A stretch of DNA of 64,000 nucleotides from an uncultured Prevotellaceae bacterium (GCA_947165485.1 CAMVAP010000002.1:39922-103921); one strand, 5' to 3'. Counted from the first letter of the stretch, positions 43,138 to 52,980 are shown. The notes: generated by a model from the sequence alone, not told the origin. A program made the numbers and translations.

Positions 43138-46100
43138 ATGATGAAAAAACTTGGATTTAAGTCCCATCACTGGGCCGGGTTGCTGGCCGTGGCGGTTCTC
43201 GCTGCTAGCGGGGGGGTGGCGATGGCCACGCCGGTGCAGCAGGGGCAGAGCAGCACCGTGCAGGCAGCGACGGTGACGGGACAGGTGCTTGACGAGAACG
43301 GCGAGCCTGTTATCGGGGCGACGGTGAGTGTCAAGGGGACCCGTGGAAATGCCGTCACCGACTTTGATGGCCGATTCACGATCAATGCCGCTCAGGGAGC
43401 AAACTTGACGGTGAGTTATGTAGGCTACGGCACCCGCAATGTGAGGGTGGATGGCTCTAACTTGACGGTAACAATGGTGCCGTCAGTGAATTTTGACCTC
43501 GGTGAGATTGCCGAGGTAGGCTATGTGCGCTACGAGACCCGCGATGTGAGGGTGGATAGCTCTAACTTGACGCTCTCAATGGCGCCGTCAGTGAATTTTG
43601 ACCTCGGTGAGGTTGTCGTGACCGCCCTCGGCATCAAGAAAGAGGCCAAGTCGTTGTCCTACAACGTACAGCAGCTGGAAGGCGATGCCTTGATAAGGGT
43701 GCAGGACGCCAATTTTGTCAACTCGCTATCGGGCAAGGTGGCCGGTGTGACCATCAATGCCAGTGCGACGGGTGCAGGTGGTAGCAGCCGCGTGGTGATG
43801 CGAGGTGTCAAGTCCATCAACGGCAACAATAACGTCCTGTATGTCGTGGACGGCATCCCCATGCAGAACCTCTCCAGCGATCAGCCCGAAGGTATCTTTG
43901 CCGGTGCAGGTCAGACGGGTGACGCTACCAGCAACATCAACCCCGATGACATCGAGAGCATCAGCGCCCTCACGGGACCGTCGGCGGCAGCCCTATATGG
44001 TGCCAACGCGGCCAACGGTGTCATCATCATTAACACCAAGCGCGGCCGCGCGGGTAGGGTGGATGTGACCTACAATGGCAGTTTCCAGTTTTCAAAACCC
44101 TTTATCTTGCCGCAGTTCCAGAACCAGTACGGACCCAGCGAGACGGGTAGCTACTTCAGTTGGGGCGAGAAACTGGCAACGCCCAGCGACTACCGCCCCG
44201 CCGACTTTTTCCAGACGGGTACCAGCATCGCCAACTCGGTGAGCCTGAGCACCGGCACTGACAAGAACCAGACCTACCTGTCGCTCGGTGCCACCAACTC
44301 GCACGGCATTATCCACAGCAACAACTACGACCGCTATAACGTGAGTGTGCGCAACACCACCTCCTTTCTTGACGACCGCATGACCCTCGACCTGGGATAC
44401 ATGCTCAGCGCCGTCAAGGAGCAGAACATGATCAGCCAGGGCCAGTACCACAACCCGCTGGTACCCGTCTATCTATTCCCCGCGGGCGACGACTTCTCCA
44501 AGCTGGGCTACTATGAGCGCTACGATACGGGCCGCAACTTCCCCGTCCAGTACTGGCCCTACAACTACGATATCTCGATGGAAAACCCCTATTGGGAAAC
44601 CGAGCGTGAGCGCTTCATCAACCACAAGGAGCGCCACCAGGCGACCGTGTCGCTCAATTGGCGCATTACCCCGTGGCTTGACATCACGGGTCGTGTGAAG
44701 TATGATAAGAGCAGCGACAAGTATGAGGAGAAATTCTTTGCCTCGACCAACACGCTCTATGCCTCCAAGTATGGCCACTATGGCCTGCGCAACGTGAGCA
44801 ACCGCCAGCTCTATGCCGAGGCCTTTGCCAAGTTCAACAAGTACCTTGATGGCGACCGCTGGAACATCAGCGGTGTGCTGGGCACCAGTTTTGACCAGCG
44901 TGACAATGCCATTGAGGGCTTCAGCGGCCACTTGAAGGGTACGGCCAACAAGTTCACCCTGGCCAACGTCGAGACCACCAACTCGACCTTCAAACCCATC
45001 CAGAGCGGTTACCGCACCCAGTTGCAAAGCCTCTATGCCACTGCCCAGTTGGGCTACCGCAGCATGGCCTATATCGACTTGACCGCCCGTAACGACTGGT
45101 CCAGCAAGCTGGAAAAGAGTTACTTCTACTGGTCGGCGGGCATCTCGGCCATCTGGACCGATATCATCCCTGCCATCAAGAGCGATAATTGGCTCAATTA
45201 CCTCAAGACACGCGTGGGCTATTCACAGGTGGGTAACGAGCCCAACGAGCCATTCCTGACACGCGAGACCTACGCTATCAATCCCTCGACGGGTCTGGCC
45301 GAGACCTCCACGCGAATGCTTACCGACCTCAAGCCCGAGCGCACCGACTCGTGGGAGGCTGGTATCGACCTATACATGTTCCGTAACCGCCTGCGCGTCA
45401 ACGCTACCCTGTACAAGTCCAGCACACGCAACCAGTTCTTCTATCCCACGCTGCCGGCCTCATCGGGCTACACGAGCGCCGTGGTCAACGGGGGCCGTGT
45501 CGATAACAAGGGTGTTGAACTCACTGCGCGTTATACCCTGCCCGTCGGGGCCTTTACATGGGAAACCTATCTGACATGGACGCTCAACCGCAACAAGATC
45601 AAGGAATTGCTCAAGGATTGGCGCAACCCCATCGATGGCGAGATTTATAACCTCAATGAGCTCTACATGGGGGGCACATCGGGCTACCAGATCCGCTTGA
45701 CCGAGGGCGGTACCTTGAGCGATGTATATGTCTCGACGCTCAAGACCGACGAGCATGGTGCCATCTATGTCAACCCCGAGCGCCAGATGGTCGAGGCCAA
45801 TCCCAACAATAATGCCTATTACATCTATGCCGGCCAGGCCGCTCCCCGTTACAACTTGTCGTGGGGCAACTCATTCAATTTCAAGGGTGTGACCCTTTCG
45901 GCCCTGTTCACCTATCGCAATGGTGGCATCGTCGTGAGCGAGACACAAGCCATCCTGGACTACTATGGCGCATCACGCGACTCCCAGGATGCCCGCAATG
46001 CGGGCGGTGTGCTGGTCAATGGCAAAATGATCAATGCCCAGGGGTTCTACCAGACCGTGGGTAACCCTAATGGTACAGTGGATTCCCGTTACGTCTATAG

Positions 46101-46341
46101 TGCGACCAACCTGCGATTGGCCGAGTTGAGCGTGGGATATGATGTGCCCATCAACCGCTGGGTGAAGTGGGTCAAGGGCTTGAATGTGGCCTTTGTCGCC
46201 CACAACCTGTGCATGCTCTACAACAAGGCTCCATACGACCCCGAGGCGACTTCCAACACGGGCACCTACTACCAGGGTATCGACTACTTCATGCAGCCCA
46301 GCCTGCGCTCGATGGGATTTAATGTGAAACTCAAATTCTGA
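43138..46341 (+). CDS. susC-like: SusC/RagA-family TonB-linked outer-membrane transporter
   Basis: 1067 residues, signal peptide to ~residue 31. CarboxypepD_reg-like domain (VTGQVLDENGEPVIGATVSV, about 44-110), plug (LSGKVAGVTINASATGAGGSSR, VLYVVDGIPM) and a 22-strand TonB barrel ending in LRSMGFNVKLKF. Imports oligosaccharides with the SusD lid encoded next. Odd feature: the end of the N-terminal domain is duplicated (VRVDGSNLTVTMVPSVNFDLGE then VRVDSSNLTLSMAPSVNFDLGE), a 96-base unit starting at 43420 and 43516. Confidence 0.95.
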   Translation: MMKKLGFKSHHWAGLLAVAVLAASGGVAMATPVQQGQSSTVQAATVTGQVLDENGEPVIGATVSVKGTRGNAVTDFDGRFTINAAQGANLTVSYVGYGTRNVRVDGSNLTVTMVPSVNFDLGEIAEVGYVRYETRDVRVDSSNLTLSMAPSVNFDLGEVVVTALGIKKEAKSLSYNVQQLEGDALIRVQDANFVNSLSGKVAGVTINASATGAGGSSRVVMRGVKSINGNNNVLYVVDGIPMQNLSSDQPEGIFAGAGQTGDATSNINPDDIESISALTGPSAAALYGANAANGVIIINTKRGRAGRVDVTYNGSFQFSKPFILPQFQNQYGPSETGSYFSWGEKLATPSDYRPADFFQTGTSIANSVSLSTGTDKNQTYLSLGATNSHGIIHSNNYDRYNVSVRNTTSFLDDRMTLDLGYMLSAVKEQNMISQGQYHNPLVPVYLFPAGDDFSKLGYYERYDTGRNFPVQYWPYNYDISMENPYWETERERFINHKERHQATVSLNWRITPWLDITGRVKYDKSSDKYEEKFFASTNTLYASKYGHYGLRNVSNRQLYAEAFAKFNKYLDGDRWNISGVLGTSFDQRDNAIEGFSGHLKGTANKFTLANVETTNSTFKPIQSGYRTQLQSLYATAQLGYRSMAYIDLTARNDWSSKLEKSYFYWSAGISAIWTDIIPAIKSDNWLNYLKTRVGYSQVGNEPNEPFLTRETYAINPSTGLAETSTRMLTDLKPERTDSWEAGIDLYMFRNRLRVNATLYKSSTRNQFFYPTLPASSGYTSAVVNGGRVDNKGVELTARYTLPVGAFTWETYLTWTLNRNKIKELLKDWRNPIDGEIYNLNELYMGGTSGYQIRLTEGGTLSDVYVSTLKTDEHGAIYVNPERQMVEANPNNNAYYIYAGQAAPRYNLSWGNSFNFKGVTLSALFTYRNGGIVVSETQAILDYYGASRDSQDARNAGGVLVNGKMINAQGFYQTVGNPNGTVDSRYVYSATNLRLAELSVGYDVPINRWVKWVKGLNVAFVAHNLCMLYNKAPYDPEATSNTGTYYQGIDYFMQPSLRSMGFNVKLKF
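43420..43620 (+). repeat. In-frame tandem duplication inside the SusC gene
   Basis: The unit beginning gtaggctac at 43420 repeats at 43516; the second copy has a 9-base insertion and scattered changes. It repeats the last strand of the CarboxypepD_reg-like domain just before the plug, keeping frame. Confidence 0.85.
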
Positions 46342-46348
46342 TACGGCT

Positions 46349-47971
46349 ATGAAGATAAGAATCACCATATATATGTGTGCGGCATTGCTGATGGCGACTG
46401 CCTGCACTCGGTCGTTTGACGACATCAATACCAACCAGCACCAACTCACCGACGAGGAACTGGCCAACGATTACCAGAACGTGGGCGCTTTCTTCTCTCA
46501 GATGGTGTCGAGGGTGGTGCTCTTTGATGATGGGTCGGGCAACTGCCTGTCGTCCGACTATCAGGTGGCGCAAGGGCTGAGCGCCGATGCGTTCTCTGGC
46601 TACGTGGGACTCACCGGCACCTGGCGCAACGGTGTGCACAATGGCTCTTACAGTTTTGTGAGCGGCTGGTATGACCAGATGTTCACGCGCGCCTTCAGCG
46701 AGGTGATGCCCGCATGGCAGCGGGTCACTCGTGTGGCGGGCGAGATGGGACAGCCTGCAGTGGCCGCCCTGGCGACTATTGTCAAGGTCGAGGCGCTGCA
46801 CCGCGTGACCGACATGTATGGACCCATTCCCTACATCCATTATGGCAGTGGCTCGCTGGGCACGGCCTATGACCGCCAGCAGGATGTGTATAACCACTTC
46901 TTTGCCGAGTTGGATAGCGCTATCGAAGTACTCACTCCACTGGCTGAGGCGGGTGGAATGCTCTTGCCTGACTATGACAACGTCTATGAGGGCAACGTGG
47001 CTCGATGGGTGAAGTTTGCCAACACGTTGCGCCTGCGTCTGGCCTTGCGTGTGGTCTATGCCGACCCCGCTCTGGCACAACGTGAGGCCGAGAAGTCGGC
47101 AGCTTGTCCGCTGGGCTTCATTGAGACGGCAGCCGAGCGTGCCCAGTTGCAGCATGGCCGCTTGACCTATTTCCATCCCAACTATGACATGGCCTACAAC
47201 TTCAATGCCGGCGAGGTGCGCATGGGTGCAACGATGGATTGTTACATGAATGGCTACAGCGATCCGCGTCTGGCGGCCTACTTTGTCCCTGCCAGCAGCG
47301 ACAACAAGTATCATGGCGTGCGCCTGGGTGTGCACAACATGAATCCCACACGCTACGCAGGCTCATATATCTCCAACCTGAACATCGACCGCGCCACCAC
47401 ACCCATTGTGTGGATGACGGCTGCCGAGGGCTTCTTCCTGCGGGCCGAGGCTGCACTGCGTGGCTGGAACATGGGCAATACGGCAAGGGCCTTCTATGAA
47501 GCGGGAATCCGTGCCTCATTCAGCGAGAATGGCGTGAGCGGCGAGGATGCCTACATTGCCAATTCGTCGCTCAAGCCCAGCCGTTATGTTGACCGCACGG
47601 GAAGCGGCAATGCTACCGCGGCTCCCAGCACCATCACCATCGCATGGGATGACGAGGCCGACTTTGAGGTTTCACTGGAGCGCATCATTACCCAGAAGTG
47701 GATTGCCATGTATCCCGACGGTTGTGAGGGATGGGCTGAGTTCCGCCGCACGGGTTTCCCACGACTGCTGCCTGTGGTGAACAACGACAGTCAGGGCTTG
47801 ATTGATACCCAGGTCCAAGTGCGCCGTTGCCCCTTCCCTGTGCAGGAGTATAATACCAACGAGGCCGCTGTGCAGGCAGCCGTGCAACTGCTTGACAGCG
47901 AGGCCGCGGGGGGTGGTCAGGACAATGGTGGCACCCGCCTGTGGTGGGACAAGAAGTTGATGAGTGAGTAA
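46349..47971 (+). CDS. susD-like: SusD/RagB-family surface glycan-binding lipoprotein (SusD-like_2)
   Basis: 540 residues, 7 bases after the SusC gene. Lipobox LLMATAC (Cys ~18). Helical SusD fold with TPR-like helices (AFSEVMPAWQRVTRVAGEM, WVKFANTLRLRLALRVV) and the C-terminal EWAEFRRTGFPRL-like block EGWAEFRRTGFPRL. Sits on SusC as a lid and captures glycan. Standard partner in a PUL. Confidence 0.93.
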   Translation: MKIRITIYMCAALLMATACTRSFDDINTNQHQLTDEELANDYQNVGAFFSQMVSRVVLFDDGSGNCLSSDYQVAQGLSADAFSGYVGLTGTWRNGVHNGSYSFVSGWYDQMFTRAFSEVMPAWQRVTRVAGEMGQPAVAALATIVKVEALHRVTDMYGPIPYIHYGSGSLGTAYDRQQDVYNHFFAELDSAIEVLTPLAEAGGMLLPDYDNVYEGNVARWVKFANTLRLRLALRVVYADPALAQREAEKSAACPLGFIETAAERAQLQHGRLTYFHPNYDMAYNFNAGEVRMGATMDCYMNGYSDPRLAAYFVPASSDNKYHGVRLGVHNMNPTRYAGSYISNLNIDRATTPIVWMTAAEGFFLRAEAALRGWNMGNTARAFYEAGIRASFSENGVSGEDAYIANSSLKPSRYVDRTGSGNATAAPSTITIAWDDEADFEVSLERIITQKWIAMYPDGCEGWAEFRRTGFPRLLPVVNNDSQGLIDTQVQVRRCPFPVQEYNTNEAAVQAAVQLLDSEAAGGGQDNGGTRLWWDKKLMSE

Positions 47972-48027
47972 CATTAGGGTTTATCTATGCCGTGACTCCT
48001 GTCACGGCCACTAAAGGGACAATAAAA

Positions 48028-48960
48028 ATGAAAACAACAAGATATATAACCATCGTGGCACTGCTGGCATTAGTCATGGGTGCCTGTGATACTGAACCAC
48101 GGGCGCTGGACTTGCAGCCCATGAAGGAATACAGCGAGGAATATTACCAAGCCTTGCGTGACTACAAGGCCAGCCCTCACGAGATATGCTATGTGTACTA
48201 TGCCGACTGGGCACCCATCGAGGGCGCTAGCGGTTACAAGGACCCGGCATCGTGGGGCGAGCGCATTATCGGTCTGCCCGACAGTATCGACATCGTGAAC
48301 CTGTGGATGGGTATTCCCACCCCCGAGACGCATCCCGTCGCTTATCAGGACATGATCGAGACGCGTGACAAGAAGGGTACCCGTTTTGTGTTCCATGCCG
48401 ATGCCTCCAACTATAACCACAAGTTTACCATTGACGCTCGTAACTATGACCTTGCTGCCGACCGTAGCGAGGGAGCTATCCGCGCCTATGCCCGCTGGGT
48501 GTGCGACACGGTCCTCAAGACGGGGCTCGATGGTGTCGATTTTGACTATGAGGGCTGGAATGGACAACACTTGACCTGGGCTATCGAGGAGTGTGACAAG
48601 ATCTTTGGCCCCAATGGCCCATACCCCGAGAAACTGGTGATCGTCGATTATTTCTCGGTATCGCCGCCTGTGGCGTGTGACCCTTGGGTGGATTATTATG
48701 TCAAGCAGGCCTACAGCCAGCAGGGCGCCGGCGTTGGTGCTATGGGACATCCCGATGAGAAGACGGTCTATTGTGAATCTTTCGGCCAGAAACCCATGGG
48801 GGGCGAAATCTTCAACTATGCCGCCTGGGAACCCGCTACGGGGCACAAGGGTGGCTGCGGTGCCTACTATGTGGAGCGCAACTACTACAACACGAGCGAC
48901 GGTGTGCCCTATGGTGCCATCCGCCGTGCCATCCAGATCATGAATCCAGCAAAACCTTAA
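48028..48960 (+). CDS. Glycoside hydrolase family 18 lipoprotein (endo-beta-N-acetylglucosaminidase type)
   Basis: 310 residues from ATG 48028 (MKTTRYITIV). Lipobox LVMGAC. The GH18 catalytic motif DxxDxDxE is complete: D168-G-V-D-F-D-Y-E175, E175 being the acid. Two acidic residues help the substrate N-acetyl group attack. Single-domain surface GH18 enzymes beside SusC/D in Bacteroides (the BT3987 type) cut high-mannose N-glycans from glycoproteins, and mannose isomerase follows here. Length of ~310 is compact for the family. Confidence 0.9.
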   Translation: MKTTRYITIVALLALVMGACDTEPRALDLQPMKEYSEEYYQALRDYKASPHEICYVYYADWAPIEGASGYKDPASWGERIIGLPDSIDIVNLWMGIPTPETHPVAYQDMIETRDKKGTRFVFHADASNYNHKFTIDARNYDLAADRSEGAIRAYARWVCDTVLKTGLDGVDFDYEGWNGQHLTWAIEECDKIFGPNGPYPEKLVIVDYFSVSPPVACDPWVDYYVKQAYSQQGAGVGAMGHPDEKTVYCESFGQKPMGGEIFNYAAWEPATGHKGGCGAYYVERNYYNTSDGVPYGAIRRAIQIMNPAKP

Positions 48961-48976
48961 AGTCCCCAATAATTAT

Positions 48977-50203
48977 ATGACAATGAAAAAATCAGTATTC
49001 TATATCATCCTGTTGCTTGCTCTCGGCACAGTGCTCAATGCCTGTGATAGCGAGGGAGATAAGTTTGATTATGGCAAGGTGGGGTTGCTTATCACTGGAA
49101 CCGAACAGGTACCGGTACAGCGCTTTACGGTCGATGAACTGCCTGCGGCTTATGCCGTCACGGTCAAGGCCACGCGTCGCACAACCAGTGATGTGGTCCT
49201 GCGTCTTGCCATCGACACTGCACTGGTCAAGGCCTACAATGCCCAGCATGGCACGGCCTATTATCCCGTGCCTGCTTCCTGTGTCGCCCTGGAGAATAAC
49301 GAGGTGACTATCAAGCAGGGTGAGGCCTTGTCCAGCGCTGCCCAGGTCAAGGTCATCAGCACCGATGGCTTTATCGAGGGAGCCACCTATGTCATTCCGG
49401 TGACTATCCAACAGGTGACTGGTGATGGGGGTGAGGTCATCGAGGCCAGCCGCACCATCTTCTTGCAGATTTCCCGCATCATCTCATTCTACTCACTTGA
49501 GAATAACCAGAACGCGTCGTCCAATTTCATCTTCCCCGATGACAAGATGGTGAACCTCATCAACTATACCATCGAGTTCAAGGTGTATTCCTACAACTTT
49601 GGCAACGTGGGTAACATCAAGCGCGTCCTCGCTATCGAGGGTAAGAACGAGGAAGAGGCCAACATGTTCCGCTTTGGCGAGAATGGGTCGGCTGGCGGTG
49701 ACATCCTGCAATGGGTACTGCCTGGTGGACGCTGCTTCTCATCGACCCACTTCAAGACCAATCGCTGGTATCTGGTATCTTGCACCTACGACGGCTCGAC
49801 CTTCAAGATGTATGTCGATGGTGTCGAGGATGCCCAGACCACTGGCAGCGGCAAGGCTACGCCTTTCCAGCGATTTGAGTTGGGAATGTCGTGGGGCAAC
49901 TACCGCTCCAGCCAGTTCTTCCAGGGCAGGCTGTGTGAGGTGCGCGTGTGGAATCGTGCGCTCACTGCCAGCGAGATAGCTACGGGATTTGCAGGTGTGA
50001 ATGCCCATAGCGAGGGCCTGGTTGCCTACTGGAAAATGAACGAGGGAGAGGGGCACATCTTCCACGATGCCACGGGCCACGGCTATGACATGGACTGGAC
50101 CGACACGTGGCGTGACGACCGCGAGAACGGTGTTCTTGTCGCCCATGACTATAGCCAGTACATCCGCTGGATCAAGGATGACAACAACAAGGTGGCCCAG
50201 TAA
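48977..50203 (+). CDS. Surface glycan-binding lipoprotein, DUF1735 plus LamG domains
   Basis: 408 residues, ATG 48977 or 48983. Lipobox GTVLNAC. N-terminal DUF1735 (BT_3987 N-terminal) domain to ~165, then a concanavalin A-like LamG domain (about 170-375) with WYLVSCTYDGSTFKMYVDG and LCEVRVWNRALTASEI. Equivalent in place to BT3986 of the high-mannose PUL: a surface glycan-binding protein that holds substrate for the GH18 enzyme and SusD. Last gene of the four-gene PUL. Confidence 0.88.
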   Translation: MTMKKSVFYIILLLALGTVLNACDSEGDKFDYGKVGLLITGTEQVPVQRFTVDELPAAYAVTVKATRRTTSDVVLRLAIDTALVKAYNAQHGTAYYPVPASCVALENNEVTIKQGEALSSAAQVKVISTDGFIEGATYVIPVTIQQVTGDGGEVIEASRTIFLQISRIISFYSLENNQNASSNFIFPDDKMVNLINYTIEFKVYSYNFGNVGNIKRVLAIEGKNEEEANMFRFGENGSAGGDILQWVLPGGRCFSSTHFKTNRWYLVSCTYDGSTFKMYVDGVEDAQTTGSGKATPFQRFELGMSWGNYRSSQFFQGRLCEVRVWNRALTASEIATGFAGVNAHSEGLVAYWKMNEGEGHIFHDATGHGYDMDWTDTWRDDRENGVLVAHDYSQYIRWIKDDNNKVAQ

Positions 50204-50252
50204 ACTTGAGAAATAATGATGCGCGAGAGGACGGTAAACTAAAAAGTTTTAT

Positions 50253-50260
50253 TACCTTTG
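50253..50260 (+). promoter_or_regulatory. Promoter -7 box of manA
   Basis: TACCTTTG matches TAnnTTTG; no clear -33. The leader of ~115 bases contains the repeat at 50315-50332. Confidence 0.5.
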
Positions 50261-50314
50261 CGTAGTATTTGATTTGAGTATTAACGATTCAAGTTTCTCA
50301 AGTGGTCAAACATC

Positions 50315-50332
50315 AACTTGCGAAACTTAAAT
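50315..50332 (+). repeat. Short dispersed repeat, copy 2
   Basis: aacttgcgaaacttaaat, identical to 5414-5431, here in the 5' leader of manA. Confidence 0.6.
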
Positions 50333-50374
50333 GAACGACCTTAGCCTATTGATTAATTGATAAATTGAAGAACT

Positions 50375-51361
50375 ATGCAGATATATAAATTCAATACCAT
50401 ATTGAGACCTGTCATCTGGGGCGGTAAAAAATTATTGGAGTTCAAGCACTTGCCTGCACGTGAGGAACCCATCGGTGAGAGTTGGGAATTGTCGGCCATG
50501 CCTGGACGTGAGTCGGTAGTCAGTCAGGGCGAAGATGCGGGAATGACGCTCACGCAGCTCGTCCGTCACTATGGCCCCCAGCTTGTGGGTAAGGACGTCA
50601 GCCGCCGTTATGGCGACCACTTCCCCCTGCTCATCAAGTTTATCGATGCCTGTCGTGATTTGTCCATCCAGGTGCATCCCGATGAGAAAATGGCGCGTCA
50701 GCGACATGGTTGCATGGGCAAGAATGAGATGTGGTACATCCTGAATGCCGACCCGCATTCACTCATACGCACGGGATTTAAACGGCACTTGTCGCCACAG
50801 GAATTTGACGGACTGCTGGCCGACAGCTCGATCCTTGATTTTATCAATGCCACCACTTCAAGTCCTGGTGACGTGTTCTACATCCCGGCTGGACAGATTC
50901 ACAACATCGGTGCCGGTAATTTCTTGGTTGAAATCCAGCAGCCGAGCGATATCACCTATCGTGTGTGGGACTACAACCGTCGTGATGCCGACGGCAACCT
51001 GCGACCGCTGCATGTGCAAGAGGCCCGCGAGGCGCTCGACTTTGTGCCGCGTGAGGGTAGGGTGCATGACAAGCCCAGCCTGGGGCCGGGCATGACGGGA
51101 TTGGTAAATTGCCCTGAATTTGTTGTGCGCCATCTGGAGTTTGACGGCAACTACACGCTGGAAAATCCTGGTTGTCACACCTTTGTGGCAATAGTTTGCA
51201 TCGGTGGTGAGGCAACCTTGCAAGCCCAGGGAATGAAGCCTGTCTCGTTGTGTCAAGGCGAGACGGTATTGGTACCCGCTATTGCCGATAGGGTAGAGAT
51301 GATGGGCACAGCACGGGTGCTGCTGGCCTCAATACCTGTTGAAGAAGATAAAAGACCGTAA
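50375..51361 (+). CDS. manA: Class I mannose-6-phosphate isomerase
   Basis: 328 residues. Cupin zinc site visible: IQVHPDE (Gln and His ligands, near 98-102), NEMWYIL (Glu) and GQIHNIG (His). Interconverts mannose-6-P and fructose-6-P. It follows the GH18 PUL by ~170 bases with its own promoter, which makes sense if the PUL releases mannose. It also supplies mannose for GDP-mannose used by the DPM1-like enzyme. Confidence 0.93.
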   Translation: MQIYKFNTILRPVIWGGKKLLEFKHLPAREEPIGESWELSAMPGRESVVSQGEDAGMTLTQLVRHYGPQLVGKDVSRRYGDHFPLLIKFIDACRDLSIQVHPDEKMARQRHGCMGKNEMWYILNADPHSLIRTGFKRHLSPQEFDGLLADSSILDFINATTSSPGDVFYIPAGQIHNIGAGNFLVEIQQPSDITYRVWDYNRRDADGNLRPLHVQEAREALDFVPREGRVHDKPSLGPGMTGLVNCPEFVVRHLEFDGNYTLENPGCHTFVAIVCIGGEATLQAQGMKPVSLCQGETVLVPAIADRVEMMGTARVLLASIPVEEDKRP

Positions 51362-51370
51362 TTAATAGAA

Positions 51371-52381
51371 ATGAAAAAGAAAACATGGATTATTGGCGGC
51401 TTGGCCGCGCTGCTTGTTATTATGGTGGCTTGTGCCGCCCCTTATTTCATCATGGGTGCTCCTGCCGAGGGCATCGTCAAGGTGCGCAAGGGCAGCACCA
51501 TCGACATGATCAGCGATAGCGTGCAGGCTCATGTGGACGCGACCTTTGGCAAGCGGGTGGCAACGATGATGCGCCTGATGGGTGCCAAGGTCGAGAACCG
51601 TGAAGGCGCATTCCGCATTACATCGGGCATGACGCCGTTTACCGCTGCTCGCCGCATCAAGAATGGCATTCAGGATGGTGTGCGCTTCACGTTCAACAAT
51701 GTGCGCACCCTTGACGAGTGGACCGAGCGCTGGGGGGAGACCTTCATGGCTGGCCCCGATGACATGCGCAAGGCTTTGAAGGATAGTGCCGTGTGCGCCA
51801 AGTATGGCAAAACTCCGCAGACCATAGCCTGCCTGTTGATGCCCGACACCTACGAGTTCTACTGGAACATCACGCCCGAGAAGATGCTTGACCGCATGTT
51901 GGACTATTACAACGACTTCTGGACCAGCGAGCGCAAGGCCAAGGCTCAACAGCTGGGATTGACACCCGATGAGGTGGCCACTGTGGCATCGATTGTCGAG
52001 GAGGAAACCAGCAAGGCCGATGAGCGCGGCAAGGTGGCTCGCCTTTACCTCAACCGCTACCAGCAGGGAATGCGCCTCCAGGCCGACCCCACTGTGAAGT
52101 TTGCCATCGGTGATTTCTCCATCAAGCGCATCACTGTGCCCATGACCCAGGTCAACTCGCCTTACAACACCTATCGTGTTGACGGACTGCCCCCTGGCCC
52201 CATCCGCTTGCCCGAGAAATCGACGATCGATGCGGTGCTCAACGCGCCTCAACACGACTACCTGTACATGTGTGCCAGGGCCGACTTCAGCGGCTATCAC
52301 GACTTCACACGTGACTATGCCAGTCACCTCAACAATGCCCACCGCTACCAGGATGCCCTCAATTCCCGGGGCATCAAGTGA
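51371..52381 (+). CDS. mltG: Endolytic transglycosylase MltG (YceG-like)
   Basis: 336 residues with one N-terminal membrane helix (KTWIIGGLAALLVIMVACA). The YceG domain has VASIVEEETSKADE with the catalytic Glu, VARLYLNRYQQGMRLQADPT, and the C-terminal motif GLPPGPIRLP. Cuts nascent glycan strands and sets chain length at the inner membrane. 9 bases after manA, so likely in the same transcript. Confidence 0.94.
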   Translation: MKKKTWIIGGLAALLVIMVACAAPYFIMGAPAEGIVKVRKGSTIDMISDSVQAHVDATFGKRVATMMRLMGAKVENREGAFRITSGMTPFTAARRIKNGIQDGVRFTFNNVRTLDEWTERWGETFMAGPDDMRKALKDSAVCAKYGKTPQTIACLLMPDTYEFYWNITPEKMLDRMLDYYNDFWTSERKAKAQQLGLTPDEVATVASIVEEETSKADERGKVARLYLNRYQQGMRLQADPTVKFAIGDFSIKRITVPMTQVNSPYNTYRVDGLPPGPIRLPEKSTIDAVLNAPQHDYLYMCARADFSGYHDFTRDYASHLNNAHRYQDALNSRGIK

Positions 52382-52427
52382 AATGCCAGTGTGTGCAAGA
52401 GTTGATTTCGTGTCAGTGTTAACCCTT

Positions 52428-52538
52428 GAGACTGTGTCATGATTGGCTTCTGGAACTTTTGATCGAGCTTCGCCCGAGAACCTTTAGCTTGGCCATTAGG
52501 CCGATTGAAGTCATGATGCAGAATTATGTCACAGCCTC
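52428..52538. repeat. Inverted-repeat-bounded intergenic element
   Basis: gagactgtgtcat (52428-52440) is a near inverted copy of atgtcacagcctc (52526-52538); inside are atcgagcttcgc and the palindrome ggccattaggcc. The right end matches 24301-24318 in 17 of 18 bases. Likely a small dispersed element; no ORF. Confidence 0.55.
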
Positions 52539-52560
52539 CTTAATGTAACCGATAACTAAA

Positions 52561-52980
52561 ATGAATAACGATCAAAAACTCATCGTCTTTGACAAGTACA
52601 CCAATGCTGTTGATGCCAATATTGTCAAGGGCGCACTCATGGCCAGCGGCATCACCGCTGGCGTGATTGGCGACAGCACAGCCAATGCCATCTGGATGGC
52701 CCCCATCATGGTCGTCGTCTTCCGCAAGGACCTGGAACAGGCCATCCGCGCCATCTATGATGGAGAAATGAACTACGAGGACTATCAGGACGACATGACC
52801 CGTAGCCAGTTTGACAATCTTCAGGCTTGCAACAGGGTCTTTTGTGACATTGCCCTCAAGTGTCATCCCGAGGTGAAGCCCGAGAATGCCAAACTGTATC
52901 GTGACGTCTTTGCCCAGGCCAAGGATGCCCTGGATGCTGGTAACCTCGACCTGCTGGAGAAAATCCAGTCTGCGCTATAG
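52561..52980 (+). CDS. DUF2007-domain protein
   Basis: 139 residues. The N-terminal half (VFDKYTNAVDANIVKGALMASGITAGVIGD ... IMVVVFRKDLEQA) is the ferredoxin-like DUF2007 fold, proposed as a signal-transducing domain. The C-terminal half has three helices with ALKCHPEVKPENAKLY, similar to a J-like segment. Cytosolic, partner unknown. Confidence 0.8.
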   Translation: MNNDQKLIVFDKYTNAVDANIVKGALMASGITAGVIGDSTANAIWMAPIMVVVFRKDLEQAIRAIYDGEMNYEDYQDDMTRSQFDNLQACNRVFCDIALKCHPEVKPENAKLYRDVFAQAKDALDAGNLDLLEKIQSAL

